A DNA stretch of 64,000 nucleotides from Alloprevotella sp. OH1205_COT-284. GTDB lineage: Bacteria; Bacteroidota; Bacteroidia; Bacteroidales; Bacteroidaceae. Both the position numbers and the translations under genes were made by a program. This document shows, one piece after another, positions 42,151 through 51,569 of this stretch; positions within the stretch are counted from its first letter, which is position 1; every line of letters starts with the position of its first letter. The stretch is from the NCBI RefSeq assembly GCF_003859795.1, contig NZ_RQYI01000003.1, positions 1 through 64,000 on the forward strand, read 5' to 3'. Under the pieces are notes generated by a model. It ran no database searches. It was not told the origin of the DNA and saw only the letters and a list, made by a program, of their open reading frames with translations.

Positions 42151-43221
42151 ATGCCTCATCATATTGTTTTTATTATCAATCCCATTTCGGGCACCGGACG
42201 CAAAGATGTCGTGGAAGAAGCCATCAGGCGACATATCGACGGCGATCGCTACGCGTGTGAAATACGCTACACGGAGCGAGCCGGACATGCCGCCGAAATT
42301 GCCCGTGAAGCGGCAGAAGCCGGTGCACACATCGTTGTGGCCGTAGGGGGCGACGGCACGGTCAATGAAGTGGCACGCTCGTTGGTACACACGACCACGG
42401 CTTTGGGCATCGTGCCCTGCGGCAGCGGCAATGGTTTGGCGCGTCATCTTCGTCTTCCTCTCGATGCCGAGGCGGCGGTGAAGGTGATCAATCAGGGCGT
42501 GGTGCATCGGTTGGACTACGGCCGCATCAACGGACAGCCTTTTTTCTGTACCTGCGGCGTCGGATTTGATGCCTTTATCAGTATGAAATTTGCCGAAGCG
42601 GGAAAGCGGGGATTGGTCACCTATGTTGAGAAAACCTTGAAAGACGGACTGCGCTACAAACCGCAAACCTATCGCATCACCGTCGATGGCAACGAGGGAA
42701 CGGCCGAGAGCTACGACGCTTTCCTCATTGCCTGTGCGAATGCCTCTCAATATGGCAACAATGCTTTTATTGCCCCCAATGCTTCGATGAAAGACGGTTT
42801 GCTCGATGTTATTATTCTCGAACCTTTCGGCGTGCTCGACACACCGGCCATCGTGATGCAGCTGTTCGGCAAAACTCTGCCGCAGAACTCTCACGTGAAG
42901 ACCTTGCGAACCCGACATTTGAAGATAGAGCGTCAGAAGGCCGGTGTAGCTCATTGTGACGGCGATCCGTTTCACACCTCCGAAACGATAGAGGTCGAAC
43001 TCATCCCCCGAAGTTTCAATGTGGTGGTCAATAAAACGGCCGATCTTGCCACTCGTCAAACGGAAGAGGAGGTCGACTTTTTGCAACAGATATTGGCACC
43101 GTTTCAATCTTGGGAACCGCTGTCCGACTTGAAACGTACGAGCGAAGAATTGCGCCGAAAAACAAGTCGGGAACTGCGGCGACTCAATGCCACAATATTG
43201 GAAAAACTGAGAAAACTCTGA
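42151..43221 (+). CDS. Diacylglycerol kinase/sphingosine kinase-family lipid kinase
   Basis: A 356-aa cytoplasmic kinase of the DAGK catalytic superfamily. Motifs: IINPISGTGRK near the N-terminus, ATP-loop VVAVGGDGTVNEVARSL, GIVPCGSGNGLARHL, and the metal-binding region DGLLDVIILEPFG. The last 50 residues are a charged helical tail (SEELRRKTSRELRRLNATILEKLRKL) unusual for the family. It would phosphorylate diacylglycerol or a sphingoid base. The divergent position next to spt makes a sphingolipid substrate plausible, but this is inferred from location only. ATG 42151 fits the family start MPHHIVFIINPISG. Confidence 0.85.
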   Translation: MPHHIVFIINPISGTGRKDVVEEAIRRHIDGDRYACEIRYTERAGHAAEIAREAAEAGAHIVVAVGGDGTVNEVARSLVHTTTALGIVPCGSGNGLARHLRLPLDAEAAVKVINQGVVHRLDYGRINGQPFFCTCGVGFDAFISMKFAEAGKRGLVTYVEKTLKDGLRYKPQTYRITVDGNEGTAESYDAFLIACANASQYGNNAFIAPNASMKDGLLDVIILEPFGVLDTPAIVMQLFGKTLPQNSHVKTLRTRHLKIERQKAGVAHCDGDPFHTSETIEVELIPRSFNVVVNKTADLATRQTEEEVDFLQQILAPFQSWEPLSDLKRTSEELRRKTSRELRRLNATILEKLRKL

Positions 43222-43295
43222 TCCTCGATTCGCCGGCAACTGCCGCCCGACGTGCGTCTTCCGAGTTTTGTAAACCCTTTTGACAGCCGAATAGC

Positions 43296-44948
43296 ATGCC
43301 TCGTTTCTCCTCCTTCTCTTCTTTCTTGTCCGCTTTCTTGCTGTTGCTCGTCTTCGGTCGGCCGATGGCAAAGGCGCAAACCGTTTCGGAAGAAAACGGG
43401 CGGAATGTGCGGCTCATGCTGGAAACGCAGACCACTGTCGGCGGAGGGATGCATACGCCGCTTTGGCTGAATGCCAACCGGTATGGCTTGGGAGGCCTCG
43501 CGCCCGACAACGGCTATTTGCGGTTGCAGATGTTGCGCCCGACCGTTTCCGACTCCGTGCGGCGTTTTCGCCACGGCGTGGGGTTTGATGTGGCTTTGGT
43601 ACATGGCGGTGTCGAACGTTTGCAAATTCAGCAACTCTACTGGGAAACCGTCCGCGGCTTGTCGGTGTTTACGATCGGACAGAAGCAACGAGAAACGGAG
43701 TTGAATCATCCCGAACTTTCCACAGGGGCTTTTGTGCTCGGAATGAATGCCCGCCCCGTACCCATGGCGAAATGGGCGTTGCGCGATTGGTGGAATATTT
43801 CCGGTTCGAAAGATTGGGTCGCCCTGAAATTGCATCTTGCCTATGGCATGCAGACCGACGGAAAATGGCAACGCGATTATCTGTCGGGGACGTCGCAACA
43901 CTATCCCATGTGGGCGTTGTATCATGAAAAATCGGGCTATCTTCGTTTGGGAAATCCTCTTCGGCATGCGCTCTGTTTTGTGGGCGGCTTGGAAATGGCC
44001 ACTCAATTCGGGGGGACGATCTACAACGGCGGAGGGTTTGACGGCATCGTACCGACGCCGATCAAAGGTGGGAAAGGCTTGAAAAACTTTTTCTATGCGC
44101 TCGTCGGAAAAGGGGGGAGCGATGCCACCGACGGAGCGGGCTACGGCAACTCGGCCGGCAACACGCTGGGGGCTTGGCGTGCCGCTTTGGACTACCGCAA
44201 CCGCCGACAGGGCTGGCACACCCGTTTGTACTACGATCACTTCTTTGAAGACGAGAGTGCCGCATTCGATGAATACGGTTGGTTGGACGGTTTGTGGGGA
44301 GTGGAAATCGGGTTGCCGCCCAATCCCTATGTCACCGATCTCGTGGTCGAACATGTACGCACCGACTATCAGAGCGGGCCGATATACCATGACCACACAG
44401 GGCAGGTGCCCGATCAAGTGAGCGGTGTAGACAATTACTATAACCACAACCTCTATCAAGGCTGGCAAAACTACGGCATGGCAATGGGCAATGCCCTTTT
44501 TGCCTCGCCGCTTTATAATGCCGATAGATCTTTGGCGTTTACGGCCAATCGTTTTCATGCCACTCATTTCGGAATGTCGGGAGATCCGTATTCTGGCTTG
44601 CACTACCGACTGCTCTATTCCTACTTGAAATCATGGGGCACTTATGCCGTGCCGTTTGCGGAAGTCGAGCGTCAGCATTCTTTCTTGTTTGAAACCTCTT
44701 ATCGCATCCCCTCCTCGCCCGGTCGACAACCCTCCCGGCGTTCGCCTCTGCTTTCTCCCTCGGAGGGCTGGCGTGTCAAACTGGGAATAGCTTTCGACAC
44801 CGGCAACAGGCTCGGCCGGCATCTGGGCGTTCAGCTCTCTGTGAGCAAAAGCGGTTGGCTGTTGCCGACCAAGTCGCGTGGGGCAAAACAACGTGCGGTT
44901 TCCGCCGTGACTGTCGGAGAGCCTCATCGAACACCCCTTGTTTTTTAA
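43296..44948 (+). CDS. Wzi-like capsule assembly/outer-membrane beta-barrel protein
   Basis: A 550-aa protein with a signal peptide (residues 1-28, ending AKAQ). The body alternates short amphipathic strands and aromatic girdle residues (LYWETVRGLSVFTIGQKQRETE, YGMQTDGKWQRDYLSGTSQHYPMWALYHEKSGYLRLG), typical of the Bacteroidales Wzi family (about 450-550 aa). Wzi proteins are outer-membrane lectins that anchor capsule. The C-terminal 60 residues are basic and appear low in structure. It sits between a lipid kinase and a lipoprotein in the same direction, with a 74-bp gap upstream, and a capsule locus is not visible here. Confidence 0.72.
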   Translation: MPRFSSFSSFLSAFLLLLVFGRPMAKAQTVSEENGRNVRLMLETQTTVGGGMHTPLWLNANRYGLGGLAPDNGYLRLQMLRPTVSDSVRRFRHGVGFDVALVHGGVERLQIQQLYWETVRGLSVFTIGQKQRETELNHPELSTGAFVLGMNARPVPMAKWALRDWWNISGSKDWVALKLHLAYGMQTDGKWQRDYLSGTSQHYPMWALYHEKSGYLRLGNPLRHALCFVGGLEMATQFGGTIYNGGGFDGIVPTPIKGGKGLKNFFYALVGKGGSDATDGAGYGNSAGNTLGAWRAALDYRNRRQGWHTRLYYDHFFEDESAAFDEYGWLDGLWGVEIGLPPNPYVTDLVVEHVRTDYQSGPIYHDHTGQVPDQVSGVDNYYNHNLYQGWQNYGMAMGNALFASPLYNADRSLAFTANRFHATHFGMSGDPYSGLHYRLLYSYLKSWGTYAVPFAEVERQHSFLFETSYRIPSSPGRQPSRRSPLLSPSEGWRVKLGIAFDTGNRLGRHLGVQLSVSKSGWLLPTKSRGAKQRAVSAVTVGEPHRTPLVF

Positions 44949-44960
44949 TGAAAGTAAGCT

Positions 44961-45407
44961 ATGAAAAAGATCTTAGGCCTGTTTCTTCTGCTGCTGTCGG
45001 CGGTGTTGTCGGGAGGATGCGACAAGGTGCCTCGAAACGGATGGCTGGACGGACAATGGCAATTGGTCGAGATGGATGAAACAGATGTGAAAGCGCAAAG
45101 AATTTATTGGCGTTTTCAGCTTGACCTGCTGCAATTCTATTCTCCCGTCGTCCGCCTTTCCACCGACATCAAACACAATGCCGTGATGAGCCGTTTCGAG
45201 CATCGTGGCCGACAACTGACGCTCCCCCATGCCTATCTGATCATTCGCAGCGAAGGGCGCGACAGCCTCATCACGCCTCAAATGAACATCGACCTTTCTG
45301 CTTTCGGAGTCGATCGCCTGCCCCTCACCTATCGTGTCGTTTCGGCCGAATCTCAAAGCATGGTGTTGGAAACGGATCGGCATCGCCTTGTTTTTAGAAA
45401 ATTCTGA
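44961..45407 (+). CDS. Lipocalin-like lipoprotein of unknown function
   Basis: A 148-aa lipoprotein with signal LGLFLLLLSAVLSGGC (lipobox LSGGC). The mature part begins DKVPRNGWLDGQWQLVEMDETD and has alternating strands ending RLVFRKF, reminiscent of lipocalin-like DUF domains in Bacteroidales. It follows the Wzi-like gene by 12 bp and is probably in the same transcript. A periplasmic or surface chaperone role would be a guess. Confidence 0.72.
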   Translation: MKKILGLFLLLLSAVLSGGCDKVPRNGWLDGQWQLVEMDETDVKAQRIYWRFQLDLLQFYSPVVRLSTDIKHNAVMSRFEHRGRQLTLPHAYLIIRSEGRDSLITPQMNIDLSAFGVDRLPLTYRVVSAESQSMVLETDRHRLVFRKF

Positions 45408-45488
45408 GAAAACCTCTTTTGAAATTACCGACCACTGTTCATTATTCCGACCATGACCGATCCTAATAATTATACCGACCATCATTCC

Positions 45489-47618
45489 ATGAGCATCATC
45501 CCACTCATCGCCCGACGTCTTTCTCTCCGAGAAACCCAAGTGGCCAATACGGTGAAACTCCTCAACGAAGGAGCCACCATTCCCTTTATTTCCCGCTATC
45601 GAAAAGAAGCCACCGGCGGACTCGACGAAGTGCAAATATCTGCCGTGGCCGATGAAAACACGCGCCTCGAAGAACTGCAACATCGCAAGCAATATGTGAT
45701 CGAAACCATTGAGACACAAGGGAAACTCACTCCCGAATTGCGCGCTCGTATCGAAGCCTCTTGGGAGGCCACCGAAGTCGAAGATATTTATCTTCCGTTC
45801 AAGCCCAAACGTCGCACCCGTGCCCAAGTGGCGCGAGAAAAAGGGCTTGAACCCTTGGCGCAAACCCTTCTTCTCAACCCGATGCAAAATCCGCACCAAG
45901 CGGCCGAAAAATATGTTTCCGACCTCGTGTCAAACGAAGAAGAAGCCTTGCAGGGAGCTCGCGACATCATCGCAGAGCAAATCAGCGAAGACGAGCACAC
46001 CCGCAACACGCTTCGCAGCATCTTTTCCCGTGATGCCGTCATCACTTCCAAAGTGGTGAAATCCAAACAAGAGGAAGCGGCCAAATATCGGGATTATTTC
46101 GATTGGAGCGAACCGCTCAAACGCTGTTCTTCCCATCGGCTGTTGGCCATGCGGCGCGGTGAGGCCGAGGGTTTGCTGCGGGTCGGCATTTCCCCTTCCG
46201 ACGAGGAAAAGGCGGCCGAGCGCGTGGCACGTCCTTATGTGAAGCGCGGAACGGCAACTGCCGAACAGCTCGAAATGGCGGCACTCGATGCTTACAAGCG
46301 TTTGCTCAAACCAAGCATAGAAACCGAATTTGCCAATCAAGCCAAAGAGCGCGCCGACGAAGAGGCCATACGTGTCTTTGCCGCCAACCTCAAACAGTTG
46401 TTGCTAGCCGCTCCGCTCGGACAAAAGCGCATCATGGGCATCGACCCCGGTTTGCGCACCGGTTGCAAAGTGGTTTGCTTGGATGCACAAGGCAATTTGC
46501 TGCACAACGAAACGATCTATCCGCACGCCCCCAAAAACGAATACAGCCGCTCCGAAATGACCTTGCGCCATTTGGCAGACAAGTTCAAGGTGGAAGCCGT
46601 GGCGGTGGGAAACGGCACGGCCGGTCGAGAAACCGAAGAATTGGTGCGCGGTCTCGGTCTCGAAGGGGTCGATGTCTTTTCCGTGAGCGAAGACGGAGCT
46701 TCGGTTTATTCAGCCTCCAAAATTGCACGCGACGAGTTTCCCGACCACGATGTCACCGTTCGCGGAGCAGTTTCTATCGGCCGCCGTTTGGCCGATCCGC
46801 TGGCCGAACTGGTTAAAATTGATCCGAAGTCCATAGGAGTCGGACAATATCAGCACGACGTTGATCAAGGGGCACTCAAAAAAACACTCGACCAAGTGGT
46901 TGAAAGTTGTGTAAACTCCGTCGGTGTCAATCTCAATACCGCCTCTCAACACTTGCTGATCTACGTCAGCGGACTTGGCACGGCTCTGGCCAAAAATATC
47001 GTAGATTACCGTGCCGAACACGGTTCTTTCCCCTCACGACAAGCTTTGCTGAAAGTGCCGCGTCTCGGAGCGAAAGCCTTTGAGCAGTGTGCCGGATTTT
47101 TGCGCATTGCCAACGGTAAAAATCCGCTCGACAACACCGCCGTCCATCCCGAACGCTACGCGCTTGTCAAGCAGATGGCCGAAGATGCCGGCCTTGACAT
47201 TCCCGCACTCATCGCCTCGCCCGAAGCACGCGCCGGCATAGACTTGAAACGCTATTGCTCGCCCGAAGTGGGGCTTCCCACGCTCAACGACATCATGGCC
47301 GAACTCGACAAACCCGGTCGCGACCCGCGCGGAACGGCAGAAGTTTTTCGTTTCGACGAAAACATTCGCACCATCGACGATCTCGAAATCGGCATGGTCC
47401 TTTCCGGCATTGTCACCAACGTCACCAACTTCGGAGCTTTTGTGGATCTCGGTATCAAAACGAAAGGCTTGGTACACGTTTCGCAGCTGTCTGATCGCTA
47501 CGTCAAAGATCCTGCCACGGTGGTCTGTCTTCACCAACAGGTCAATGTGCGCGTTTTGGAGGTGGACTACGAGCGCGGACGCATTTCGCTCTCCATGAAG
47601 TCTGTGAAACAACCCTAA
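45489..47618 (+). CDS. tex: Tex-family RNA-binding transcription accessory protein
   Basis: A 709-aa protein with a helical N-terminal region (STRYRKEATGGLDEVQI-like, starting MSIIPLIARRLSLRE), a YqgF/RNase H-like domain near 300-450 (GIDPGLRTGCKVVCLDAQGNLL, VGNGTAGRETE), helix-hairpin-helix segments (LNTASQHLLIYVSGLGTALAKNIVDYR), and a C-terminal S1 domain (GMVLSGIVTNVTNFGAFVDLGIKTKGLVHVSQLSDRYV). Tex affects transcription of some promoters and binds RNA. The ATG at 45453 would add 12 residues, but MSIIPLIARRLSLRETQVANTV matches the family start. Length is near 730-780 in other bacteria. Confidence 0.92.
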   Translation: MSIIPLIARRLSLRETQVANTVKLLNEGATIPFISRYRKEATGGLDEVQISAVADENTRLEELQHRKQYVIETIETQGKLTPELRARIEASWEATEVEDIYLPFKPKRRTRAQVAREKGLEPLAQTLLLNPMQNPHQAAEKYVSDLVSNEEEALQGARDIIAEQISEDEHTRNTLRSIFSRDAVITSKVVKSKQEEAAKYRDYFDWSEPLKRCSSHRLLAMRRGEAEGLLRVGISPSDEEKAAERVARPYVKRGTATAEQLEMAALDAYKRLLKPSIETEFANQAKERADEEAIRVFAANLKQLLLAAPLGQKRIMGIDPGLRTGCKVVCLDAQGNLLHNETIYPHAPKNEYSRSEMTLRHLADKFKVEAVAVGNGTAGRETEELVRGLGLEGVDVFSVSEDGASVYSASKIARDEFPDHDVTVRGAVSIGRRLADPLAELVKIDPKSIGVGQYQHDVDQGALKKTLDQVVESCVNSVGVNLNTASQHLLIYVSGLGTALAKNIVDYRAEHGSFPSRQALLKVPRLGAKAFEQCAGFLRIANGKNPLDNTAVHPERYALVKQMAEDAGLDIPALIASPEARAGIDLKRYCSPEVGLPTLNDIMAELDKPGRDPRGTAEVFRFDENIRTIDDLEIGMVLSGIVTNVTNFGAFVDLGIKTKGLVHVSQLSDRYVKDPATVVCLHQQVNVRVLEVDYERGRISLSMKSVKQP

Positions 47619-47633
47619 ACACATCTCATTGCC

Positions 47634-48065
47634 ATGACCGACGAATTTTATATGCGTCAAGCACTTCAAGAAGCAGAGAATGCCGCCCGTCGCGACGAAG
47701 TGCCGGTGGGCGTTGTGGTGGTGTGTCGTGACCGCATCATCGCCCGCGGACACAACCTCACCGAAACGCTGTGCGACGTGACGGCTCATGCCGAAATGCA
47801 GGCCATCACAGCGGCAGCCGACGCCTTGGGAGGGAAATATCTCAACGAATGCACGCTTTATGTGACGGTCGAACCTTGTGTCATGTGTGCCGGAGCAATA
47901 GGTTGGGCGCAAGTGGGGCGATTGGTCTATGGGGCGGCCGACCCCAAACGAGGATATGCGGTTTATGCTCCCGATGCGCTCCACCCCAAGACCGAAGTCG
48001 TGTCGGGAGTTCTCGAAGAAGAATGCAGTTGCCTGATGCGTGATTTTTTCAAAAAGAAACGTTGA
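47634..48065 (+). CDS. tadA: tRNA-specific adenosine deaminase
   Basis: A 143-aa cytidine-deaminase-fold enzyme that makes inosine at the wobble base of tRNA-Arg(ACG). The zinc site is HAEMQAI (His and catalytic Glu) and PCVMCAGAIGWAQV. The C-terminal basic helix CLMRDFFKKKR binds tRNA. It follows tex by 15 bp. The length and motifs match TadA rather than riboflavin or CMP deaminases. Confidence 0.93.
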   Translation: MTDEFYMRQALQEAENAARRDEVPVGVVVVCRDRIIARGHNLTETLCDVTAHAEMQAITAAADALGGKYLNECTLYVTVEPCVMCAGAIGWAQVGRLVYGAADPKRGYAVYAPDALHPKTEVVSGVLEEECSCLMRDFFKKKR

Positions 48066-48095
48066 TCCTCGCCGTTTATCTCTTGATTTTCTTTC

Positions 48096-48503
48096 ATGTC
48101 TTTTCATAACGAACTCGGACGCATGGGCGAAGAGGCCGCGGCCTTTTACCTTATGGAGCGCGACTATCACATCTTGGAGCGCAACTGGCGGCTTCATCCG
48201 CTCGAAATAGATCTCATCGCCGAAGACTTTGGCGAGATCGTGTTTGTGGAAGTGAAAACACGTCGCGACGATCGTTTGGCCGATCCCGAAGCAGCCGTGG
48301 ATCGTCATAAACAGGAGCGCATTTCGCAAGCGGCATTGGCCTACCTTCATCGCAAACGCTTGACGCAATCCCCCTTTCGTTTTGACATCATCACCCTCGT
48401 CGGCACGTCTTCTCCTTTTACGATAGAACATTTCAAAAACGCCTTTCCCCTTCGTCGTCCTCACGGGCATTTCACACATGGTCTCGAACACCTTTTCCGC
48501 TAA
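48096..48503 (+). CDS. yraN: YraN/UPF0102 endonuclease-like protein
   Basis: A 135-aa small protein with a PD-(D/E)xK-like core: LGRMGEEAAAFYLMERDYHILERNWR, then EIDLIAEDFGEIVFVEVKTRR, which carries the D and ExK residues. The family's cell role is poorly defined; a DNA-repair nuclease has been proposed. It overlaps the start of birA by 26 bp, so the two are coupled. Confidence 0.9.
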   Translation: MSFHNELGRMGEEAAAFYLMERDYHILERNWRLHPLEIDLIAEDFGEIVFVEVKTRRDDRLADPEAAVDRHKQERISQAALAYLHRKRLTQSPFRFDIITLVGTSSPFTIEHFKNAFPLRRPHGHFTHGLEHLFR

Positions 48504-49242
48504 TCTTCCCCCTCATTGGCATCACATGCATTGCCCTGTTGTCGTTTCCACAATGGAGATGTTGAAAGGCATTCTGCCCGCGGAAGGAGAAGTGTTTTTG
48601 GTCACGGCCGACGAGCAAACCGCAGGGCGCGGTCAGCGCGGCACGTCGTGGGAAAGCGAAACGGGCAAAAATCTCACGTTCAGTTTTTTGTTTCGTCCTT
48701 TTCGCGTGAAAGCCTCCGAGCTGTTTTTCCTTTCCGAAATCGTTTGTCTGGCAGTTGCCGCCACGCTCGACGCCCATGTTGAAGGCATTTCGGTGAAATG
48801 GCCGAACGATGTTTATCGCCACGACCGAAAAATCTGTGGCATGTTGCTCGAACACACCCTGTCGGGAAGCGACATTTCCACCACACTGGTCGGCATCGGT
48901 ATCAATGTCAATCAACCGAGTTTTCGCAGCGATGCCCCCAACCCCGTTTCGATACGGCAGATCACGGGGCACGACACCGATCTCTCCGCGTTGCTCTCCG
49001 ATTTCGTTGGCCATTTTGAAAACCTTTATGCCTTGTGGTGTAAAGGTGGGCGCGCAGACATCGCCCAAACCTATTGGCAACGGCTCTATCGTCGGCAGGG
49101 TTTCCATGACTATGAGGATGTGCGCACGCAAGAGCGTTTCCAAGCCGAAATCGCGGCCGTTGCTCCCAATGGAAGGCTCACGTTGCGGCTTCCGCAGGGG
49201 GAAGAACGTACTTTTGCTTTCAAAGAAGTGTGTTTTCTCTGA
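48478..49242 (+). CDS. birA: Biotin--[acetyl-CoA-carboxylase] ligase
   Basis: A 254-aa monofunctional enzyme without the DNA-binding N-terminal domain of E. coli BirA. The biotin-binding loop GRGQRGTSWESETGKNLTFS is intact, and VKWPNDVYRHDRKICGMLLE is the catalytic lysine region; a short C-terminal SH3-like domain follows. It attaches biotin to carboxylases. The start at 48478 overlaps yraN; a later ATG at 48526 (MHCPVVVSTMEM) is an alternative. The gap to the MATE gene is 82 bp. Confidence 0.9.
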   Translation: MVSNTFSANLPPHWHHMHCPVVVSTMEMLKGILPAEGEVFLVTADEQTAGRGQRGTSWESETGKNLTFSFLFRPFRVKASELFFLSEIVCLAVAATLDAHVEGISVKWPNDVYRHDRKICGMLLEHTLSGSDISTTLVGIGINVNQPSFRSDAPNPVSIRQITGHDTDLSALLSDFVGHFENLYALWCKGGRADIAQTYWQRLYRRQGFHDYEDVRTQERFQAEIAAVAPNGRLTLRLPQGEERTFAFKEVCFL

Positions 49243-49324
49243 ACGCAATGCACCCGTCGGCGGCAACGTGTTGGCAACAAACCCTCTGTTTGAAACTGAA
49301 ACCATATCTCCTTTTCTATAAAGC

Positions 49325-50623
49325 ATGATCCTCCGCATAGCCGTTCCCTCCATTATCTCGAACATCACCGTGCCTTTGCTCGGCCTTGTCGATACCGCCA
49401 TCACCGGACATCTGGGAGCGGCCGCATTCTTGGCCGCCATAGCCGTCGGTACGACGTTGTTTTCCACCACCTATTGGCTCTTCAATTTTCTGCGTATGGG
49501 CACAGGCGGCCTCACCGCCCAAGCCCTTGGTGCGGAGCAGGGAGAGGAGTGTGTGGCACTTTTGTGGCGTTCGCTTGTGTTGGCTGGCAGCCTCGCCGTG
49601 TTGATATTGTTGTTTCAGTATGCCATTTTGCATGTCGGTCTCTCTTTCATGTCCGCCACCGACGAAGTGCAAATGCTCGTTCGCTCCTATTATCGCATTC
49701 TCGTTTGGGGCGCACCGCCCACACTCGCGCTCTTTGCGCTGAACGGTTGGTTGTTGGGCATGCAAGACGCACGTGCGCCGATGTGGACGGCCATTGTGCA
49801 AAACGTGGTCAATATCTTTGTCAGTCTTATTTTGGTTGTCGGCTTGGGGTGGAAAATGGAAGGCGTAGCTCTCGGCACGCTCATAGCCCAATGGGTGGGA
49901 GCCGTTTTGGCTTTTGGTTTTGCATGGCGCATTGTGTGCCGTCGGCAGCTGTCGGCCACCGGTTCGTCCGTATTCGGACATGCCGCTCGTTGGCGGGAAC
50001 TTTTTGTGGTCAATCGCGACATTTTCTTTCGCACGCTTTGTTTGGTGGCCGTCATGTTTGCTTTCACCTCTTTCGGGGCGCGACAAGGCGAAACCCTCCT
50101 TGCCGTCAATGCACTGCTGATGCAGTTTTTCCTGATCGTGAGCTACGTGATGGACGGCTTCGCCTATGCCGGCGAGGCCATTGGCGGCCGTTTGTGCGGT
50201 GCGGCCGATCGCAGCGGTTTTTGGCAGCTCACCCGCCGCCTTTTCGGCTGGGGCATTGGCTTTGCTCTGTTTTTCACGCTTTGTTTTGCTCTCGGCGGAC
50301 GCGCCTTTTTGCATTTGCTCACCGACAATGACACCGTGCGTGTTGCCGCCGTGGAATATCTGCCCTATGTCGTCGCCATGCCTTTGGTGGGCTTTTCGGC
50401 ATTTCTCTTGGACGGCCTTTTTGTCGGCACGACCTCCACGCGTGCCATGCTCATGGGAGTGGGTGCGGCTTCCGTTGTCTTTTTCGGAGTCCATGCTCTG
50501 TTTTCTCCGGGCAGCGGCAATCATGCCCTTTGGACGGCCTTTTTGTGTTATCTCGGCGTGCGCGGTGTGATACAAGGCTTTTGGCTGCCCAAGATAGTGC
50601 GACAAAAGTTTGTCGTTTCATAA
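49325..50623 (+). CDS. MATE-family multidrug/organic cation exporter
   Basis: A 432-aa inner-membrane protein with twelve predicted helices. Family segments include RIAVPSIISNITVPLLGLVDTAITGHLG at the N-terminus, GLTAQALGAEQGEE, FALNGWLLGMQDARAPMW and GYVM-like AFAYAGEAIGGRLCGAADRSGFWQLTRR. The order and length fit the DinF-like MATE group. It exchanges sodium or protons for drugs or organic cations; the true substrate is not predictable. It has no terminator of its own before the pyrH promoter. Confidence 0.9.
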   Translation: MILRIAVPSIISNITVPLLGLVDTAITGHLGAAAFLAAIAVGTTLFSTTYWLFNFLRMGTGGLTAQALGAEQGEECVALLWRSLVLAGSLAVLILLFQYAILHVGLSFMSATDEVQMLVRSYYRILVWGAPPTLALFALNGWLLGMQDARAPMWTAIVQNVVNIFVSLILVVGLGWKMEGVALGTLIAQWVGAVLAFGFAWRIVCRRQLSATGSSVFGHAARWRELFVVNRDIFFRTLCLVAVMFAFTSFGARQGETLLAVNALLMQFFLIVSYVMDGFAYAGEAIGGRLCGAADRSGFWQLTRRLFGWGIGFALFFTLCFALGGRAFLHLLTDNDTVRVAAVEYLPYVVAMPLVGFSAFLLDGLFVGTTSTRAMLMGVGAASVVFFGVHALFSPGSGNHALWTAFLCYLGVRGVIQGFWLPKIVRQKFVVS

Positions 50624-50640
50624 AGTAAAACGTATTTTTG
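50609..50640 (+). promoter_or_regulatory. Promoter of pyrH
   Basis: TTTG (50609-50612), 20 bp, then TATTTTTG (50633-50640), a close consensus match. The -33 box lies inside the 3' end of the MATE gene. Confidence 0.75.
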
Positions 50641-50665
50641 CAATCCATAGTTCAAAACCTTATTT

Positions 50666-51373
50666 ATGAAATTCAAAAGAATACTCCTCAAACTCAGCGG
50701 CGAGAGCCTTATGGGCGAACAAGGGCACGGCATCGACACGAAACGTTTGAACGAATATGCCTCTCAAATTCGCGAGGCGCAAGCCATGGGCATACAAATC
50801 GGCATCGTCATTGGCGGCGGCAACATTTTTCGCGGATTGAGCGGTGCGGGCAAGGGCTTCGATCGCGTAAAGGGCGACCAAATGGGCATGTGTGCCACGG
50901 TCATCAACAGTCTTGCCCTTTCCTCGGCACTCGATGCTGCCGGAGTGAAAAATCGAGTGCTCACCGCCATTCGCATGGAACCGATCGGTGAGTTCTATTC
51001 CAAGTGGAAAGCTATTGAATCCCTCGAACGCGGCGAAGTGGTCATCATGAGTGGCGGAACGGGAAATCCGTATTTCACCACCGACACCGGTTCTTCGCTT
51101 CGCGGCATTGAAATCGAAGCCGATGTGATGCTCAAAGGAACCCGTGTGGACGGAGTTTACACGGCCGATCCCGAGAAAGACCCCACTGCCGTGAAGTTTT
51201 CCGACATTTCCTATGATGAGGTGCTCGCTCGCGGACTTCGCGTGATGGACATCACCGCCACCGCCATGTGTAAGGAAAACAATTTGCCTATCTATGTCTT
51301 CAACATGGATGTCGTGGGCAACCTGCGCCGTGTGCTTTCGGGTGAAGACATTGGCACCTATGTGCATGCCTAA
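50666..51373 (+). CDS. pyrH: UMP kinase
   Basis: A 235-aa hexameric kinase that makes UDP from UMP. Segments: FKRILLKLSGESLMGEQGHGID (P-loop-like start), IGIVIGGGNIFRGL, DQMGMCATVINSLALSSALDAAG, GTGNPYFTTDTGSSLRGIEIEADVMLKGTRVDGVYTADPEKDP, and a conserved C-terminal NLRRVLSGEDIGTYVHA. Length is normal. It has its own promoter and a terminator. The frr and tsf genes that often flank pyrH elsewhere are absent here. Confidence 0.96.
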   Translation: MKFKRILLKLSGESLMGEQGHGIDTKRLNEYASQIREAQAMGIQIGIVIGGGNIFRGLSGAGKGFDRVKGDQMGMCATVINSLALSSALDAAGVKNRVLTAIRMEPIGEFYSKWKAIESLERGEVVIMSGGTGNPYFTTDTGSSLRGIEIEADVMLKGTRVDGVYTADPEKDPTAVKFSDISYDEVLARGLRVMDITATAMCKENNLPIYVFNMDVVGNLRRVLSGEDIGTYVHA

Positions 51374-51507
51374 TGACGGTTTCGCAAAAGCACACCGATT
51401 GATAAAAATGAAAGGAAAGACGGCGAGGCTCTTATCGAAAGATAGCAGCCGGAAAAGAAAACAACGTATTGCCGTCCGGTAAACTTCAATACTGCATAAA
51501 GATTTTT

Positions 51508-51548
51508 GAGGCCGCATCAAAACCCGTGAGTTCGGATGCGGCCTCAAT
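51508..51548 (+). terminator. Terminator after pyrH
   Basis: GAGGCCGCATC (51508-51518) pairs perfectly with GATGCGGCCTC (51535-51545). A weak T-rich stretch follows. Confidence 0.75.
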
Positions 51549-51569
51549 GTTTATTTCTTGAAATCGTCG

